A stretch of DNA of 64,000 nt from Wolfiporia cocos (taxonomy: Eukaryota > Basidiomycota > Agaricomycetes > Polyporales > Phaeolaceae): the NCBI GenBank assembly GCA_029448655.1, contig JACCLO010000002.1, positions 1,860,001-1,924,000 of the forward strand, given 5' to 3'. Below are positions 45,462 through 56,531 of this stretch, piece after piece. Every line of letters begins with the position of its first letter. Position 1 is the first letter of the stretch. Made by a program: the position numbers and the translations under genes. Below the pieces are notes generated by a model. The model saw only the letters and a program-made list of their open reading frames with translations. It did not search any database and had not been told where the DNA came from.

Positions 45462-46169
45462 TGTTACGGGTCGAATACCCGTTCGTATATTCGAGTCGCG
45501 AATATAGATCGTTCTTCTGCACGTAGGCACGTCGCCGTATGCAACGCAAATACTCGTTAGATGCCTTCGGGTCCTAAGTGAAGTCCTTAGGAGATCGGTT
45601 AATATCCAATACGCGTTAGAGGATATAATCTGTTCAAGTGCGAGTCGAATAGAATATAAGACTCGCCTAAGTCCGAGAAGTCAGTGTGCACTTCGAGGAC
45701 TTAGTCGTTCGGTTGCTCGAGTGAAAAATACTGAGCGTAGTTTTCCTACGTTTGAGAACGAGTATAAGACTTCTTGTTTATACAACAAGGTCGAGCTGAA
45801 GAGCCTCGACGGTAAGTACATGAGTTTTTATACTACGCTAGGTTTCAGGGGTCAAGTCTGTCCCAGATGCCACCGATACTATCTACGCTGTAGTCCCAAA
45901 CGTTTGATAAGTACGGAGTGATATATTTGAGACGATAGATAGGAATGATGGCGGTTGAATGCCATCTATCAGCTAATAAACAATGAACATGAAACGGTGG
46001 CAGGGTTGGATCTGCCAAAGATGAAACGAGCCCTACAGACTAGTACAACTGGAGATGCGCCCAGTAAGATCACGAGTAGCCAGGGGGTTGGTTGCGCAAC
46101 AAGTCCCTGTATCGTATTCGTTCGGTGGTGAGTTCTGTCGATATTCGAAAAATTAAAATAACCGTAACA
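45462..46169 (-). repeat. 3' LTR of inner Gypsy (708 bp)
   Basis: Plus-strand reading starts TGTTACGGGTCG and ends AACCGTAACA. It differs from the partner LTR at 54069-54776 at eight positions by my reading, all transitions. Confidence 0.93.
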
Positions 46170-46180
46170 TCAGCTCCCCC

Positions 46181-47277
46181 CTAGGCATTCGTCGGCCTCG
46201 ACGAATTTTCCAAGTTCCCCTCTTCAGAGTGCCTCGGCGTCCTGTTCGTTGTAGATGTCGCCGTTCCCGCTGAGGGACGGGGTCGTAGGAGTTCGCCATA
46301 CGAAGTGTTGGCGGCATTCATTCTGTCGATGACCTGGTTGATTGAGCCCTGCAAATATAATCGGGGCAGTCGAGGATCCAGTGGTTAGCGGAACCACATT
46401 GCCGACACGGCTGCTCGGGTGAGGGCCTCACTGGTACCCGTAGGGAAGGGATATCGCGGAGGTATTCGTTATGTTGGTACCTCCAGTGGTGTGCGGCTCG
46501 GTGGAGGTTTCGTGCGGCCCATGTTGGTAGGGAGGCGGTGTCTCGTTCGTGCTCCCTCGCACCTCGCTCAAACTCCTCGCGGGTAATACTCTGCACTGAA
46601 GGAGATCGTCGAATAGGCGGCGTGCTATTCGCTCTTCGCTGTCGCGCTGGGATAGCCCTAGGGCTCGTCGGGCGTGCAGGTGGTTCACGTCTCCTGTCGC
46701 TTCCCATACCAGAAATACGTGGCGTCGGGTTTCTAACTTCTGTTCGGCGGGCCCTCTGAGTCTCGGTAGGCAACGGAAATAATACTCTATCGCCCTCCAT
46801 AAAATCAAACGGCCTTGCAACTCGGCGTCGTTCGTCGGGGGTGAAAAAGCGGGCGAGTCGTGGTGTGTATTCGGGTCGACTGGGAGTAACGTGCTCGCGA
46901 CCCTCGAAGTCGTTGAGCGCGTGTCGTAGTCGGGCCGTCGTGGTGGCGGCCAATCTGTCGATAAGTCTGTCGGTGAGTAACTCGAGTCCCTCTCTCTGCG
47001 CTCGGATCTGCCCCTCCATTCTGACGAGGTCCTCGGTGATATTCTGGTACGAGCTGTAGATGTGGGTGAGGTCCTGCGCGATGTCGAAGAGGGCCGACCA
47101 GCCATCGGCTCAGCCAGCAAAAGGTCCCTCAGCCCTGTACCAGAGGAGGGCGTGTCTAATCTGCAGATGCTGGGGGGAGTACCTTCTTGGTGGCGTACCT
47201 CGCGGCCGGCCTTCTCGACGATCTGCATCGCCAGGGGTCGTGGTACGGCGGGGGAGCTGGTGGCGAGTCGTCGACAT
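46181..47277 (-). pseudogene. Third ORF of inner Gypsy, broken
   Basis: Starts MSTTRHQLPRR at 47277. A CGA to TGA change (GPFAG then stop) truncates it near 47110, and a further methionine-led frame runs 47019-46318. Near 46350 it lacks eight bases found in the outer copy after DYICRA, so the second zinc knuckle is lost and the frame ends at 46318. The first knuckle, CRQCGSANHWILDC, is intact. Confidence 0.7.
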
Positions 47278-50200
47278 ACTATCACTGTTCGGCTTTCGAG
47301 TGTTGGGGTTGTTCTGACTCGCGTTCGGTGGTAGCTTTTTATCAGCTCCTTGGAATGCTCCAAGTTTGCCTCGTCTTCCCATGAGTTGTCGGCCGTGGCA
47401 TAGCCTTTCCACTTGACGAAGTATTGATGCTTCTTTCTTTGCCATCTGTCAGCCAAGATGGCTTCGACTTCGTATTCTTCTTGTCCCTTGATGATATCAG
47501 GTGGTGGCCGTAGGTAATTAGGTCCGTGTACCCCTGTTTCTTTGAATGGTTTTAGTAAGGCAGCGTGGAAGACCGGATGAATTTTCCAATTCGCCGATAA
47601 CTGCAGCCGGTATGTCGTGGGTCCCATCTTTTCTGTGATGGTGAAGGGTCCTTCTCTTTTTGGTGCCAGTTTGTTCGACTCATAGGGGATCGTTAGGTTC
47701 TTGGCGTCGAGCCAGACCTTATCCCCTTTCTCAAGCTTCGGTAGTTCTCTGAGGAACCGCCCTGCCATTCGTTTTTGGGCTAATTCATGCGCGATGAATG
47801 CCATTTTTCGCACCTCTTTGATCTTCTTGATCCTGTCGACAGCTGCCGGGACGTTCCCTACTCTGTCATAGTCTGGGAATCCTCTCGGGACGTATCCTAG
47901 GATTATTTCAAGTGGCGCTGGCCGGTTTTCGGTCGGTCTGGTGTTGTGCGCAAATTCGACGTCAGGCAGTCGTTGTACCCATTGGAAAGGGTCGTTCATG
48001 CAATAGATACGAAGGTATACTTCGATCTGTTGGTTCATCCTTTCCGTTTGTCCGTCTGTCTGGGGATGGTATGCTGTACTCATCGCTGACTCCGTTCCCT
48101 GCAGCTTGCATAATTCCCTGAATAGTTTTGATGCGAATTGTGGTCCCCTGTCCGAGATGATTTTTCGGGGGATGCCGTACTGACACAGAACTAACTTGTT
48201 ATGCCTAAGGGTCTTGCTAGAAGCTGGTAGGCTGGTAATAGGCAAGAAGGCGGCTCAGTGATAGGGTCAATGGTCTGTTATAAGGACCAAAGACTAGAGA
48301 GTCTAAGCAAGTATAGTTGAGGTACTGAGTTGGGCCTTGCTAGGGCTTAAGTATAGCAGTGGAAACCTAAGTAGACCTTTGCAGGTACTACAAAGGGGGT
48401 TATAGACAGTGGACGTCGAAATTAACTAGTCTGAGTCCTAAGCGACTCAGAGTACGGTATATATACATGTAAGGGCTAGGACCCTTGGTACTACGGCAGG
48501 ACTAATGATACTGGCATAGATACATGTGATAGATAATAGCGACCAATAGGGTCGCTTGGCATAGAGCCGGGGATATGCATGTGATTAACGACCAGTAATG
48601 GTCGCTGCATGATTGGTTGGTCTTAGACATGTGATGAGTGACTCATACACCGACCGGGGTATGTCTTGTGTGATGACTATGTGCTTGATAAGGTACTGGA
48701 CTAGATCATGTGATCTAAGTAGACAAAAGGGTCCGTCCTTTAGTCATGAGTACATGACCAGCTTACTAAGCGGTCTGGGCTACTCTATCAAGAGAAATAC
48801 TGTTTGGGAGCACGTGACTTATGAATGCACGTACTTTAGATAAGATGTGTGTGTTACTACGAGATAAGATGAGATGTAACTACAGAGATAAGATACTATC
48901 CTAGATAAGATAAGGTCACGTGCTAGATGAGGCCGTAGGGCATCAACTAGCGTAAAGCATTGATATTGAGCTAACAAATGGGATAAATTGCTAGAAATAG
49001 CAAGGAAATTGTAGGAAACAGATATAATCTGTGACACGTACTGTGAATATATCTTTCGATGGAATATTTCTGTGGCCCCTTCGCTTGTAATTGTTTTATC
49101 GCATGGGGTGAGAGAGATGGCCTTGGATAGGCCATGGTCGACGATCACCATCATGGAGTCATACTTTCCGACTCTTGGCAGGTCGGTGACAAAATCTACC
49201 GAGCACTGTGAGAAGGGGAGGGCGTCTCCCCGTGTCGGTATTGGTTGCAAAGGGGGTTTTAGCGGATTCCTATCAGGTTTCATCTGTTGACAGATTGCAC
49301 AGCCCCGGACGTATTCCGCTATCATTGCTCTCATGTCAGGCCACCAAAAGTGGGTCGTAACCTGTACTGTTGTACCCCAGATCCCAGGGTGTCCGGCCGG
49401 GATCGTGTCGTGGTATTTTGAGATGACGTCCCGTCGAAGGCCCTCGTCCCTTGGCACGTACATCCTGCCCCTGTAGAGCAGTATTCCATCCGTTTGTTGC
49501 CATTCATCTGCGGTGGTTCTCGCGGGGAATTTGCCTGTGCCCCCTAGAGCACGGATCGCTTTTTCTGCAGATTCATCTCGATTGTTGGCGTTCTTGATTC
49601 GATCAATGATCGGGATCTGGATTGCATGGACAACAAGTTCGTCTGGAATCATGGTGATTCCCTCGTTGTCTTCGTTGCTTTCGTCCAGGTGGTACAACCT
49701 GGAAAGTGTGTCGGCCATGACCAGTTTCTTTCCGGGGACGTGCTGTAATTTCAGGTCGAATTGCGAAAGGAATAGATGCCATCTCGCTTGTCGCCGATTT
49801 AGGCGCTGTGCGCTTCTCCAGTACGTCAGGTTCTGATGATCACTTCGGATCAAGATCCGATGCGGTGCTCCTTCCAATAGGTGCCGCCATTCTTCTAGTG
49901 CTCGGACTATTCCGAGTAGTTCACGATCGTAGATTTCGTAGTTCCATTCTGTTGATGTCAGGGATTGTGAGAGATATCCCACCAGCCGTTCGCGCCCTGC
50001 TTCATCGATCTGTTTCAGTACTGCTCCTGTGGCGAACTGAGATGCGTCTGTTTCGAGGATGAACGGTTTCTCCTTGTCTGGTGTTCCTAGTGTGGGCGCC
50101 ATCGTGAATGCTTGTTTCATGAAGTCGAACGCCTTCTGTTCTTTGTCCGTCCACTGGAACCCTGTTCCCGTGACCGTTTTTGTGAGGTCTACTAGGGGTC

Positions 50201-52172
50201 GGGCGTGCGTCGAGTAATGATCGATGAATTTTCGATAGAAGTTCGCGAATCCTAAGAAGGATCTAACTTCTTTGAGGTTTCGGGGGGTTGGCCATCCTTT
50301 AATCCCATTGAGTTTCGCTGGGTCCATCTGAATGTTTCCTGGGGTGATGACTAGCCCCAGAAATTCGACTCTGTCGACGCCGAAAGCGCATTTCTCGGGT
50401 TTCACAAAGAGGTGGTTGTCCACTAATTTCTGAAGGATCCGTCGTTCCCGTTCTTTGTGTGTTTTCTCATCTTCTGAGAAGACGAGGATGTCGTCCATAT
50501 AAACAAGCACCCATCCTTCGAGGATTTCTTCTTTCAGAATTTCATTCATCATTGCCTGAAAGGTCCCGGGTGCGTTGCACAATCCGAAAAACATAACTGT
50601 GGGCTCGTACAACCCTCGGTTTGTTTTGAAGGCCGCTTTCCATTCGTCTCCCTTCTTGATCCGCACGTTGTTGTATCCCGCTCTAAGGTCCATTTTTGTG
50701 AAGATCTTTGCTCCTTTTAGCTTTTCCAGGAGCTCTGAGATTAGTGGCAAGGGATAGACGTTCTTTATCGTCCCTTCGTTCAGATATCGATAATCTTGAC
50801 AGGGTCGTAGGCCGCTGTCTTTCTTTGGGACGAAAAAGAATGGTGACGCCATCGGGGATTTTGAAGGGACTATGAATCCCTTGGCCAAGTTTTCTTTTAG
50901 GAATTCGTCCATCGCCTGTTGCTCTTTAGGCGAGAGTGCATAGACTTTGCAGTCTTTCGGCACGAAATCGGGTTTTAATTCGATTGCATGGTCCCATGGT
51001 CTCGACGGGGGGAACGCTGTTGCGGACTCCTTGCTGAACACCTTGGCGAAGTCCAATAGGTGTTTCGGGACCATCTCTTCAATCGTTCGTTCTGGTTCGG
51101 GGGTTTTCTGTGCGAATTCCTGGGATTTCGTCAGCGCTTTCCTGACAGCGTTGATGATCTGTATCTTTGTTCGGAACTTCTTTCGCATCTCCCCTTTCTT
51201 TCCTACGATCCTAGGGTTATCTTTTGCGAAGCGTCGGATCGCTTCGTACTCCTCGGGAGTATAGAGCCGCTGCGCTGTTTCTTCTGGTTGGTCCGTGGAT
51301 CCAAACCCTTTCTCCCCTCGTTCTGTTTCATCTAGGTCTTCGACCTCTATAATGTCGGGGGTTAGGTGCCGTTCGAAAATTATCTGGGCTATTCGCATGC
51401 CCGGGATAATTCTATGTGCTTTGTCTGAGTAGTTGAAGACGATGGCTCCGACGTCTCCTCGGTAGTCCGAGTCTATGACTCCGGCTTGTACTACCAATCC
51501 GTGTCTGAGGGTGTTGCCTGATCGTCCGGCCAGCCTTCCATACGATCCCTTTGGGATCTTCATTTTTACTCCTGTGGAGACGAGTTTCCATCCTCTGGCG
51601 GGAATCTCGGTTTCTTCTGCAGCGTAAAGGTCATACCCTGCAGCTTCTTGGGTCCCCCTTGTTGGAATTTTCCCTTCTGGGGCAACGACCATCTCCACCG
51701 TATCCATTCGGATTGTGGCTTCCTGTTTCTTTTCTTCTGCCCCTAGTATTGATCGTACATCGCCTGTTTGGTCCTTCCAGTCGATTGTGGGGTTTTCGTC
51801 TTTTAGCCATCCATACCCTAGAATCATATTTTCTGTTCCGATTGATCCCACCAGGAATCGGACTTTTCGTGTTTTCTGGGTTTTCGGATATCGGAGTAGT
51901 ATGGTGGCTTCTCGGTCTATTCGCCCATCTTTGTTTTCTGTTCCGTCAACATTTTTGATGATGATCGGGTTCTTCAAGGGTTGCGTGGGCACCTTGTATT
52001 TTTCTACCACTCTGCTGTGGATCAGGTTCGACATTGCTCCTGAGTCGATTAGTGCATTGCACTTTACGGGTTTTGCCAGCGTCATGATTACCGGGATGAA
52101 GAGGGATCGATTCTTCTCGAACGAGGTAATTACATGCGCTGCTTTCTCGGAGGGTAAGACCGTGGGCTTCCC
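46428..52172 (-). pseudogene. Pol of inner Gypsy with dUTPase and chromodomain, split by a solo LTR
   Basis: Pol lies in the -1 frame relative to gag and is open from before the gag stop, so a programmed -1 shift is likely; no canonical slippery heptamer was identified. Protease IDSGAMSNL sits near 52050. The dUTPase shows all five motifs: AAGYDLYA, GRLAGRSG, GVIDSDYRGDVGAI, RIAQIIFE and GEKGFGST. RT has YMDDILVFSE and RNase H has ETDASQFATGAVL. Integrase has the zinc-binding H..H and CAICQQ, VDFVTDL, SDRGPQFAS and HPQTDGQTE, then GPFTITEKMG and the chromodomain YFVKWKGYATADNSWEDE. Coding runs to 49042, is cut by the LTR at 48181-49036, and resumes at 48175. After the chromodomain the frame reads on to 46428 over the third ORF, because the outer copy's TGA is CGA here. 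Confidence 0.92.
48181..49036. repeat. Solo LTR (856 bp) inside the integrase, TSD CGTAC
   Basis: The ends are TGACACAGAACT and TCTGTGACA, with exact CGTAC at 48176-48180 and 49037-49041. Removing it and one duplication restores the integrase reading RKIYSQYGIPRKIISD. Its ends resemble those of the LTR at 5792-7539. It is the youngest layer of the nest. Confidence 0.92.
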
Positions 52173-52174
52173 TC

Positions 52175-54022
52175 CTAGGCAAAATCCTGTTCTTCTACGA
52201 GCCGTGCTAGGAGTTCGGGGTTCTTGGCTTTCAGGGCCCTAATCGCTGTGACCGCTCTGTTAGCGGTGACGTATTCAGTCTCTTCCTCAGAGACTTCTTC
52301 AATGCGAGCTTCTTGCTCGGCTTCTTCTTCTTCGGTCTTTCGAGTAGTCCGCCTAGGGCGGGCTGGCTTCCTTGGCCTCTTCGGGCAGTCTCGCGACATG
52401 TGCCCTGGCTGATGACAGGTGAAACATTTTCCCTTCTTGATGTGATCGTCCCTTTCCTGGGTGGTCATTCGATCTACATCCATCGCATTCGGATCTTTCG
52501 GTGCGGTTGTCTGTGGAGCACTAGTGCGTCCGTTATTCTGGTTCGAGGCTTGCCAAGCCTTTTTCTTGACAAACGGTTTGTCCCGTTTCAAGAATATCTT
52601 GTACGTATTTTCATAGTACGAGGCAGCGGACTGCCATTCATCAATGGTCGCTGGTAGCGGCCGAACGCCGATGATGTATCGGGTCGTATGTTCGGGTAAC
52701 CCTTTCTCAAAGAGGGTTATGAGCAACGCGTTTCCGTCCGTGCTGTATCGATCGTACTGGGCCTTTCCGGCCAAGTTGTTGAACTCGGTGATGTAATCAT
52801 CGATGTCCTTCCTGTCCTGGGTTATGTCCAGGATTTTCTTCCGCGCCTTCTGTACCTCTTTGATGGCTCCGAAGGCTTTCTGGAAGTCTGCATCAAACTG
52901 TGCAAGACTAGGCGGGAAGAATCGTTTCGTCTGGGGGTTCGTATAAACCCGGTGATAATTCTGTTTCCATTGGCCCGTTTTCCCCTTGTTCGAAATATAA
53001 GAGAGGATAAAGATCACTCTCTGAACGTCGTTCTGGAATGACGTTTCGTACATCGTAAACCAGGAATTGCACTGGTTTATTAAGTTCTGCATGTCGGATC
53101 GTTCCCCGTCGAATACGTCTGGGGGATTGATCTTTATCATTGGGGGTCGGTAGTACGGGTTCGGCGCCGGAGGTTGAGGCTGCGGCGCATTCGGTGGTGG
53201 AGGCCCTCCTGGGGGTCCTCCTCCTCCCGGGTATCCTCCACCCGGGTTTCCTGGGTTTCCTCCGGGGTTCCCTGGGTTCCCTCCAGGGTTTCCTCCTCCG
53301 GGGTTCGCGGGGGTTCCTCCTCCGAGTTCTCCAGGAGGGGGGGCATTCCCTCCTCCGAGTCCGAAGTTTCCTCCCAGTCCTCCTCCGCTTGTACCTGCGG
53401 AGGTTCGTCCAAATAGGCCTGAAGGCCATGTTCCTGGGTTTGTCGTTCCCATTCCTCCGCTTGGGCTAGTCCAAGACGGATTTCCTCCGCTACCCATTCC
53501 GGGTGCGTTCTGTGGGGGATTTCCAAAGAGGTCTGTTCCTCCAGCCATAGGCCCAATCCCACTCTGCGCAAAAGCAGATACAAATCCTGGAGGGTCCTGT
53601 CCTCCGGTCTGGCTGTTATCTGTTCCTGTAAAGTTTCCAGGATTTCTCCCATCATCTCCGATGCGCTCAATTCCTGCCATTCCTGTGGCGCCCGAAGGCT
53701 GATTCGTATTTCCATCGGCATCGAAGGTTCTGTTGATGGTTTCGGTTTCGTTTTCGGTCAACGTCGCAGTTGACATCGGAGGGATTTCTCCGAATCGTTC
53801 GAACGCTTCACGCGTTATTTCCCAAGCGGTCGTTCCTGCGGAGGGGTATACTTGTACCCACTTCGATGCCCTGTCTTCTCTGGGGATGACAACAATTCCT
53901 CCGCGGTTACGGAAGGCTCCAATGGTGTCAGTCCACTCGTATTGGTTGAGTCTGTAGACTCCCTGAATGTCCTCGGGCAAGAGTTCAATCAGTCGTGCTG
54001 GGAATTCTGGTCCGAATATCAT
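52175..54022 (-). CDS. Gag of inner Gypsy (615 residues)
   Basis: The structural protein of the virus-like particle. The N-terminal 100 residues (MIFGPEFPARLIELLPEDIQ) are unfamiliar. Residues 130-290 form a Gly/Pro/Asn-rich linker with repeats of the type NPGGNPG. The retrotransposon gag fold starts at INPPDVFDGERSDM, about residue 310. The zinc knuckle CFTCHQPGHMSRDC is near residue 535, followed by basic and acidic (EEEEAEQEARIEE) tracts. The start is 46 bases inside the 5' LTR border, leaving a very short leader. The frame is intact, unlike the outer copy. The length is above average for Ty3 gag because of the linker. Confidence 0.9.
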   Translation of the reverse strand: MIFGPEFPARLIELLPEDIQGVYRLNQYEWTDTIGAFRNRGGIVVIPREDRASKWVQVYPSAGTTAWEITREAFERFGEIPPMSTATLTENETETINRTFDADGNTNQPSGATGMAGIERIGDDGRNPGNFTGTDNSQTGGQDPPGFVSAFAQSGIGPMAGGTDLFGNPPQNAPGMGSGGNPSWTSPSGGMGTTNPGTWPSGLFGRTSAGTSGGGLGGNFGLGGGNAPPPGELGGGTPANPGGGNPGGNPGNPGGNPGNPGGGYPGGGGPPGGPPPPNAPQPQPPAPNPYYRPPMIKINPPDVFDGERSDMQNLINQCNSWFTMYETSFQNDVQRVIFILSYISNKGKTGQWKQNYHRVYTNPQTKRFFPPSLAQFDADFQKAFGAIKEVQKARKKILDITQDRKDIDDYITEFNNLAGKAQYDRYSTDGNALLITLFEKGLPEHTTRYIIGVRPLPATIDEWQSAASYYENTYKIFLKRDKPFVKKKAWQASNQNNGRTSAPQTTAPKDPNAMDVDRMTTQERDDHIKKGKCFTCHQPGHMSRDCPKRPRKPARPRRTTRKTEEEEAEQEARIEEVSEEETEYVTANRAVTAIRALKAKNPELLARLVEEQDFA

Positions 54023-54068
54023 GTGCCCTTACACCGTGATAGGTGAGGGTGTGATTAGCTTGACCTTC

Positions 54069-54776
54069 TGTTACGGGTCGAATACCCGTTCGTATATTCG
54101 AGTCGCGAATATAGATCGTTCTTCTGCACGTAGGCACGTCGCCGTATGCAACGCAAATACTCGTTAGATGCCTTCGGGTCCTAAGTGAAGTCCTTAGGAG
54201 ATCAGTTAATATCCAATACGCGTTAGAGGATATAATCTGTTTAAGTGCGAGTCGAATAGAATATAAGACTCGCCTAAGTCCGAGAAGTCAGTGTGCACTT
54301 CGAGGACTTAGTCGTTCGGTTGCTCGAGTGAAAAATACTGAGCGTAGTTTTCCTACGTTTGAGAACGAGTATAAGACTTCTTGTTTATACAACAAAGTCG
54401 AGCTGAAGAGCCTCGACGGTAAGTACATGAGTTTTTATACTACGCTAGGTTTCAGGGGTCAAGTCTGTCCCAGATGCCACCGATACTATCTACGCTGTAG
54501 TCCCAAACGTTTGATAAGTACGGAGTGATATATCTGAGATGATAGATAGGAATGATGGCGGTTGAATGCCATCTATCAGCTAATAAATGATGAACATGAA
54601 ACGGTGGCAGGGTTGGATCTGCCAAAGATGAAACGAGCCCTACAGACTAGTACAACTGGAGATGCGCCCAGTAAGATCACGAGTAGCCAGGGGGTTGGTT
54701 GCGCAACAAGTCCCTGTACCGTATTCGTTCGGTGGTGAGTTCTGTCGATATTCGAAAAATTAAAATAACCGTAACA
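54069..54776 (-). repeat. 5' LTR of inner Gypsy (708 bp)
   Basis: Partner of 45462-46169, with eight differences, all transitions. Immediately right (54777-54887) lies the 3' end of the outer element. Confidence 0.93.
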
Positions 54777-54887
54777 CCGTCCCTCAGCGGGAACGGCAAC
54801 ATCTACAACGAGCAGGATGCCAAGGCACTCTGAGGAGGGGAACTTGGAGGATCCGTCGAGGCCGACGAATGCCTAGGGAGGGGCTGA
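54777..54887 (+). other. 3' tail of outer Gypsy after the nested insertion
   Basis: Holds the CCGTC duplication, the last 17 codons of the third ORF (stop at 54831-54833), and the purine tract before the LTR. Confidence 0.85.
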
Positions 54888-55597
54888 TGTTACGGTTATT
54901 TTAATCTTTTGAATATCGACAGAACTCACCACCGGGCGAATACGATACAGGGACTTGTTGCGCAACCAACCCCCTGGCTACTCGTGACTCTACTGGGCGT
55001 ATCCCCAGTTGTATTAGCATGTAGGGCGTGTTTCACTTTTGACAGATCCAACTCTGTCCCCGTTTCATGTTTATCATTCGTGAGCTGACAGATGGCGTTC
55101 AACCGCCATCATCATTTCTACCTATCGTTTCAGACATATCACTACATACTTATCAAACGTTTGGTACTATAGCGTAGATAGTAGCGGTGACATCTGGGAC
55201 GAACTTGACCCCTGAAACTTAGCGTAGTATAAAAGCTCATGTACTTATTGTCGAAGCTCTTCAGCTCGACCTTGTTGTATAAACAAGAAGTCTTATACTC
55301 GTTCTCAAACGTAGGAAACTACGCTCAGTATTTCTCACTCGAGCAATCGAACGACTAAGTCCTCGAAGTGCACACTGACTTCTCGGACTTAGGCGAGTCT
55401 TATATTCTATTCGACTCGCACTTGAACAGATTATATCCTCTAATGCGTATTGGATATTAACCGATCTCCTAAGGACTTCACTTAGGACCCGAAGGCATCT
55501 AACGAGTATTTGCGTTGCATACGGCGACGTGCCTACGTGCAGAAGAACGATCTATATTCGCGACTCGAATATACGAACGGGTATTCGACCCGTAACA
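54888..55597 (+). repeat. 3' LTR of outer Gypsy (710 bp)
   Basis: Identical to 38898-39607 by direct reading. It is followed by GTTGG, the target duplication, and by the interrupted unit 2 gene. Confidence 0.95.
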
Positions 55598-56366
55598 GTT
55601 GGGAGAGTGATACGTTGGCCATCATGGCCGAAGTATTTGGGAAACATGGCATGTTCAGCTAGGGTGCCATAAGTGATGGAGTAGTCTTCAGCTGACAGTT
55701 CTGAAGGAGTGGGCGTGGGTGAGTTGTGGGTGAGTTGAGGGTGAGCAGTGTCGTCTGAATCCGCTGTACGAGTGGATGGTGTGGGGGAGTGGTTGCGTGT
55801 GGGAGGAGGTGGTGGGGTAGTGGACTGTGTGGGTGATTCTACGGCAACAGTTGGAGGTGGGGTAGTGATCGGTGGAGACGGAGGAGGGGTAGGGGTAGGA
55901 GTAGGTGGCTTATTGGGTACCCAATGGAGTTTGGGTAAGGGCGCTTTACAGCGTGGGATGCGGGATGTGGTGACTAAGGGTTTGATGTAAGGCGCCTGAT
56001 GGGTCTGGATAGTGGTGCGTGCGGCAGGTGGTAAGGGTGGAGGTGTGGGCATAGGGTAGGGCATAGGGTTGGGCAAAGTAGGCGCCAGAATGGCGTCTAA
56101 GTGGTTGGCGAGTTGGCGGACGTTGTCTCGCACTGTGAGTAAGGTAAGGGCTTCGGTGTGAGCGATTTCATCAGCTCCATGTTGGATGGCGGTAAAGAGG
56201 TATGATACGTGAGTCTTCCAAGTGGAAGAGCGTAGCTGGAGGAGTTGGTTTCATGTGCCCGGTGGATACTCTGGGCAGCATTGAAAAGTAGATCAAATGC
56301 GAAGGTGGCTGGTGTGGTTTCAGTAGGGGCCCTCTGGGTGTTGGGGACGGTGCGTTGGGTGTTCAT
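55598..56366 (-). pseudogene. Pro/Thr-rich protein, unit 2 copy, 5' part
   Basis: This is the upstream part of the same gene, starting near 56366 (MNTQRTVPNTQRAPT), with a frame break near 56217. It then runs through a Pro/Thr-rich stretch to GQRITLPT at 55598, where the Gypsy LTR begins. The frame break sits at the same place as in unit 1 but with different bases inserted or lost, so either an unseen intron lies there or the site is unstable. Confidence 0.45.
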
Positions 56367-56531
56367 GGTGGGAGAGACGGTGCGTGGGGATCGGTGTATG
56401 GGTGGACGGTACGTGAGCGCCTAAGGCGATGGTGGTGGTAAGAGAGAAAGGAGGGCTGCAATGTGACCGCGTGAGTCGACGACGCTGTCTTGTCTCTTGC
56501 CTCTTCGTCAACTCCCCCCCTTCTCACTGCA

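Larger units (their letters stand above)
45462..54776 (-). mobile_element. Ty3/Gypsy chromovirus, inner copy (minus), near complete; TSD CCGTC
   Basis: This antisense copy lies inside the outer element, with an exact CCGTC duplication at 45457-45461 and 54777-54781. Minus-strand order: 5' LTR 54776-54069, gag, pol, third ORF, purine tract (GGGGGGAG, about 46173-46180), 3' LTR 46169-45462. It is full length apart from a foreign solo LTR (48181-49036) inside the integrase. The base following the 5' LTR is not the usual TGG primer-binding start; the sequence there is GAAGGTCAAGC. Confidence 0.95.
38898..55597 (+). mobile_element. Ty3/Gypsy chromovirus, outer copy (plus), interrupted; TSD GTTGG
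   Basis: The element runs from LTR 38898-39607 to LTR 54888-55597 with the exact 5-bp duplication GTTGG at 38893-38897 and 55598-55602. Gag and pol lie in the plus direction. The body is split at 45461/54777 by an antisense copy of the same family with its own CCGTC duplication. The 5' part is deleted: the left LTR joins directly to the middle of gag, so the primer-binding site is gone. Gag and pol carry stops and a frameshift. A purine tract (AGGGAGGGGCTGA) stands just before the right LTR. Confidence 0.93.
37980..56469 (-). repeat. Tandem repeat unit 2, split by the Gypsy nest
   Basis: Unit 2 consists of 37980-38897 and 55598-56469; the 16.7 kb between are the inserted retrotransposons. 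Unit 2 diverges from unit 1 by many substitutions. Its right edge (near 56469) runs into GTGACCGCGTGAG, related to the unit's own opening words. Confidence 0.75.

Noticed and set aside
48819..49036. Natural C terminus of Gypsy pol
   Set aside because: The last residues of that frame are encoded by the inserted solo LTR; the true continuation begins at 48175.
53137..53721. Separate protein overlapping the Gypsy gag
   Set aside because: A long frame in another register lies over the Gly/Pro-rich linker; it is a by-product of biased codons and is deleted from the outer copy without trace of selection.
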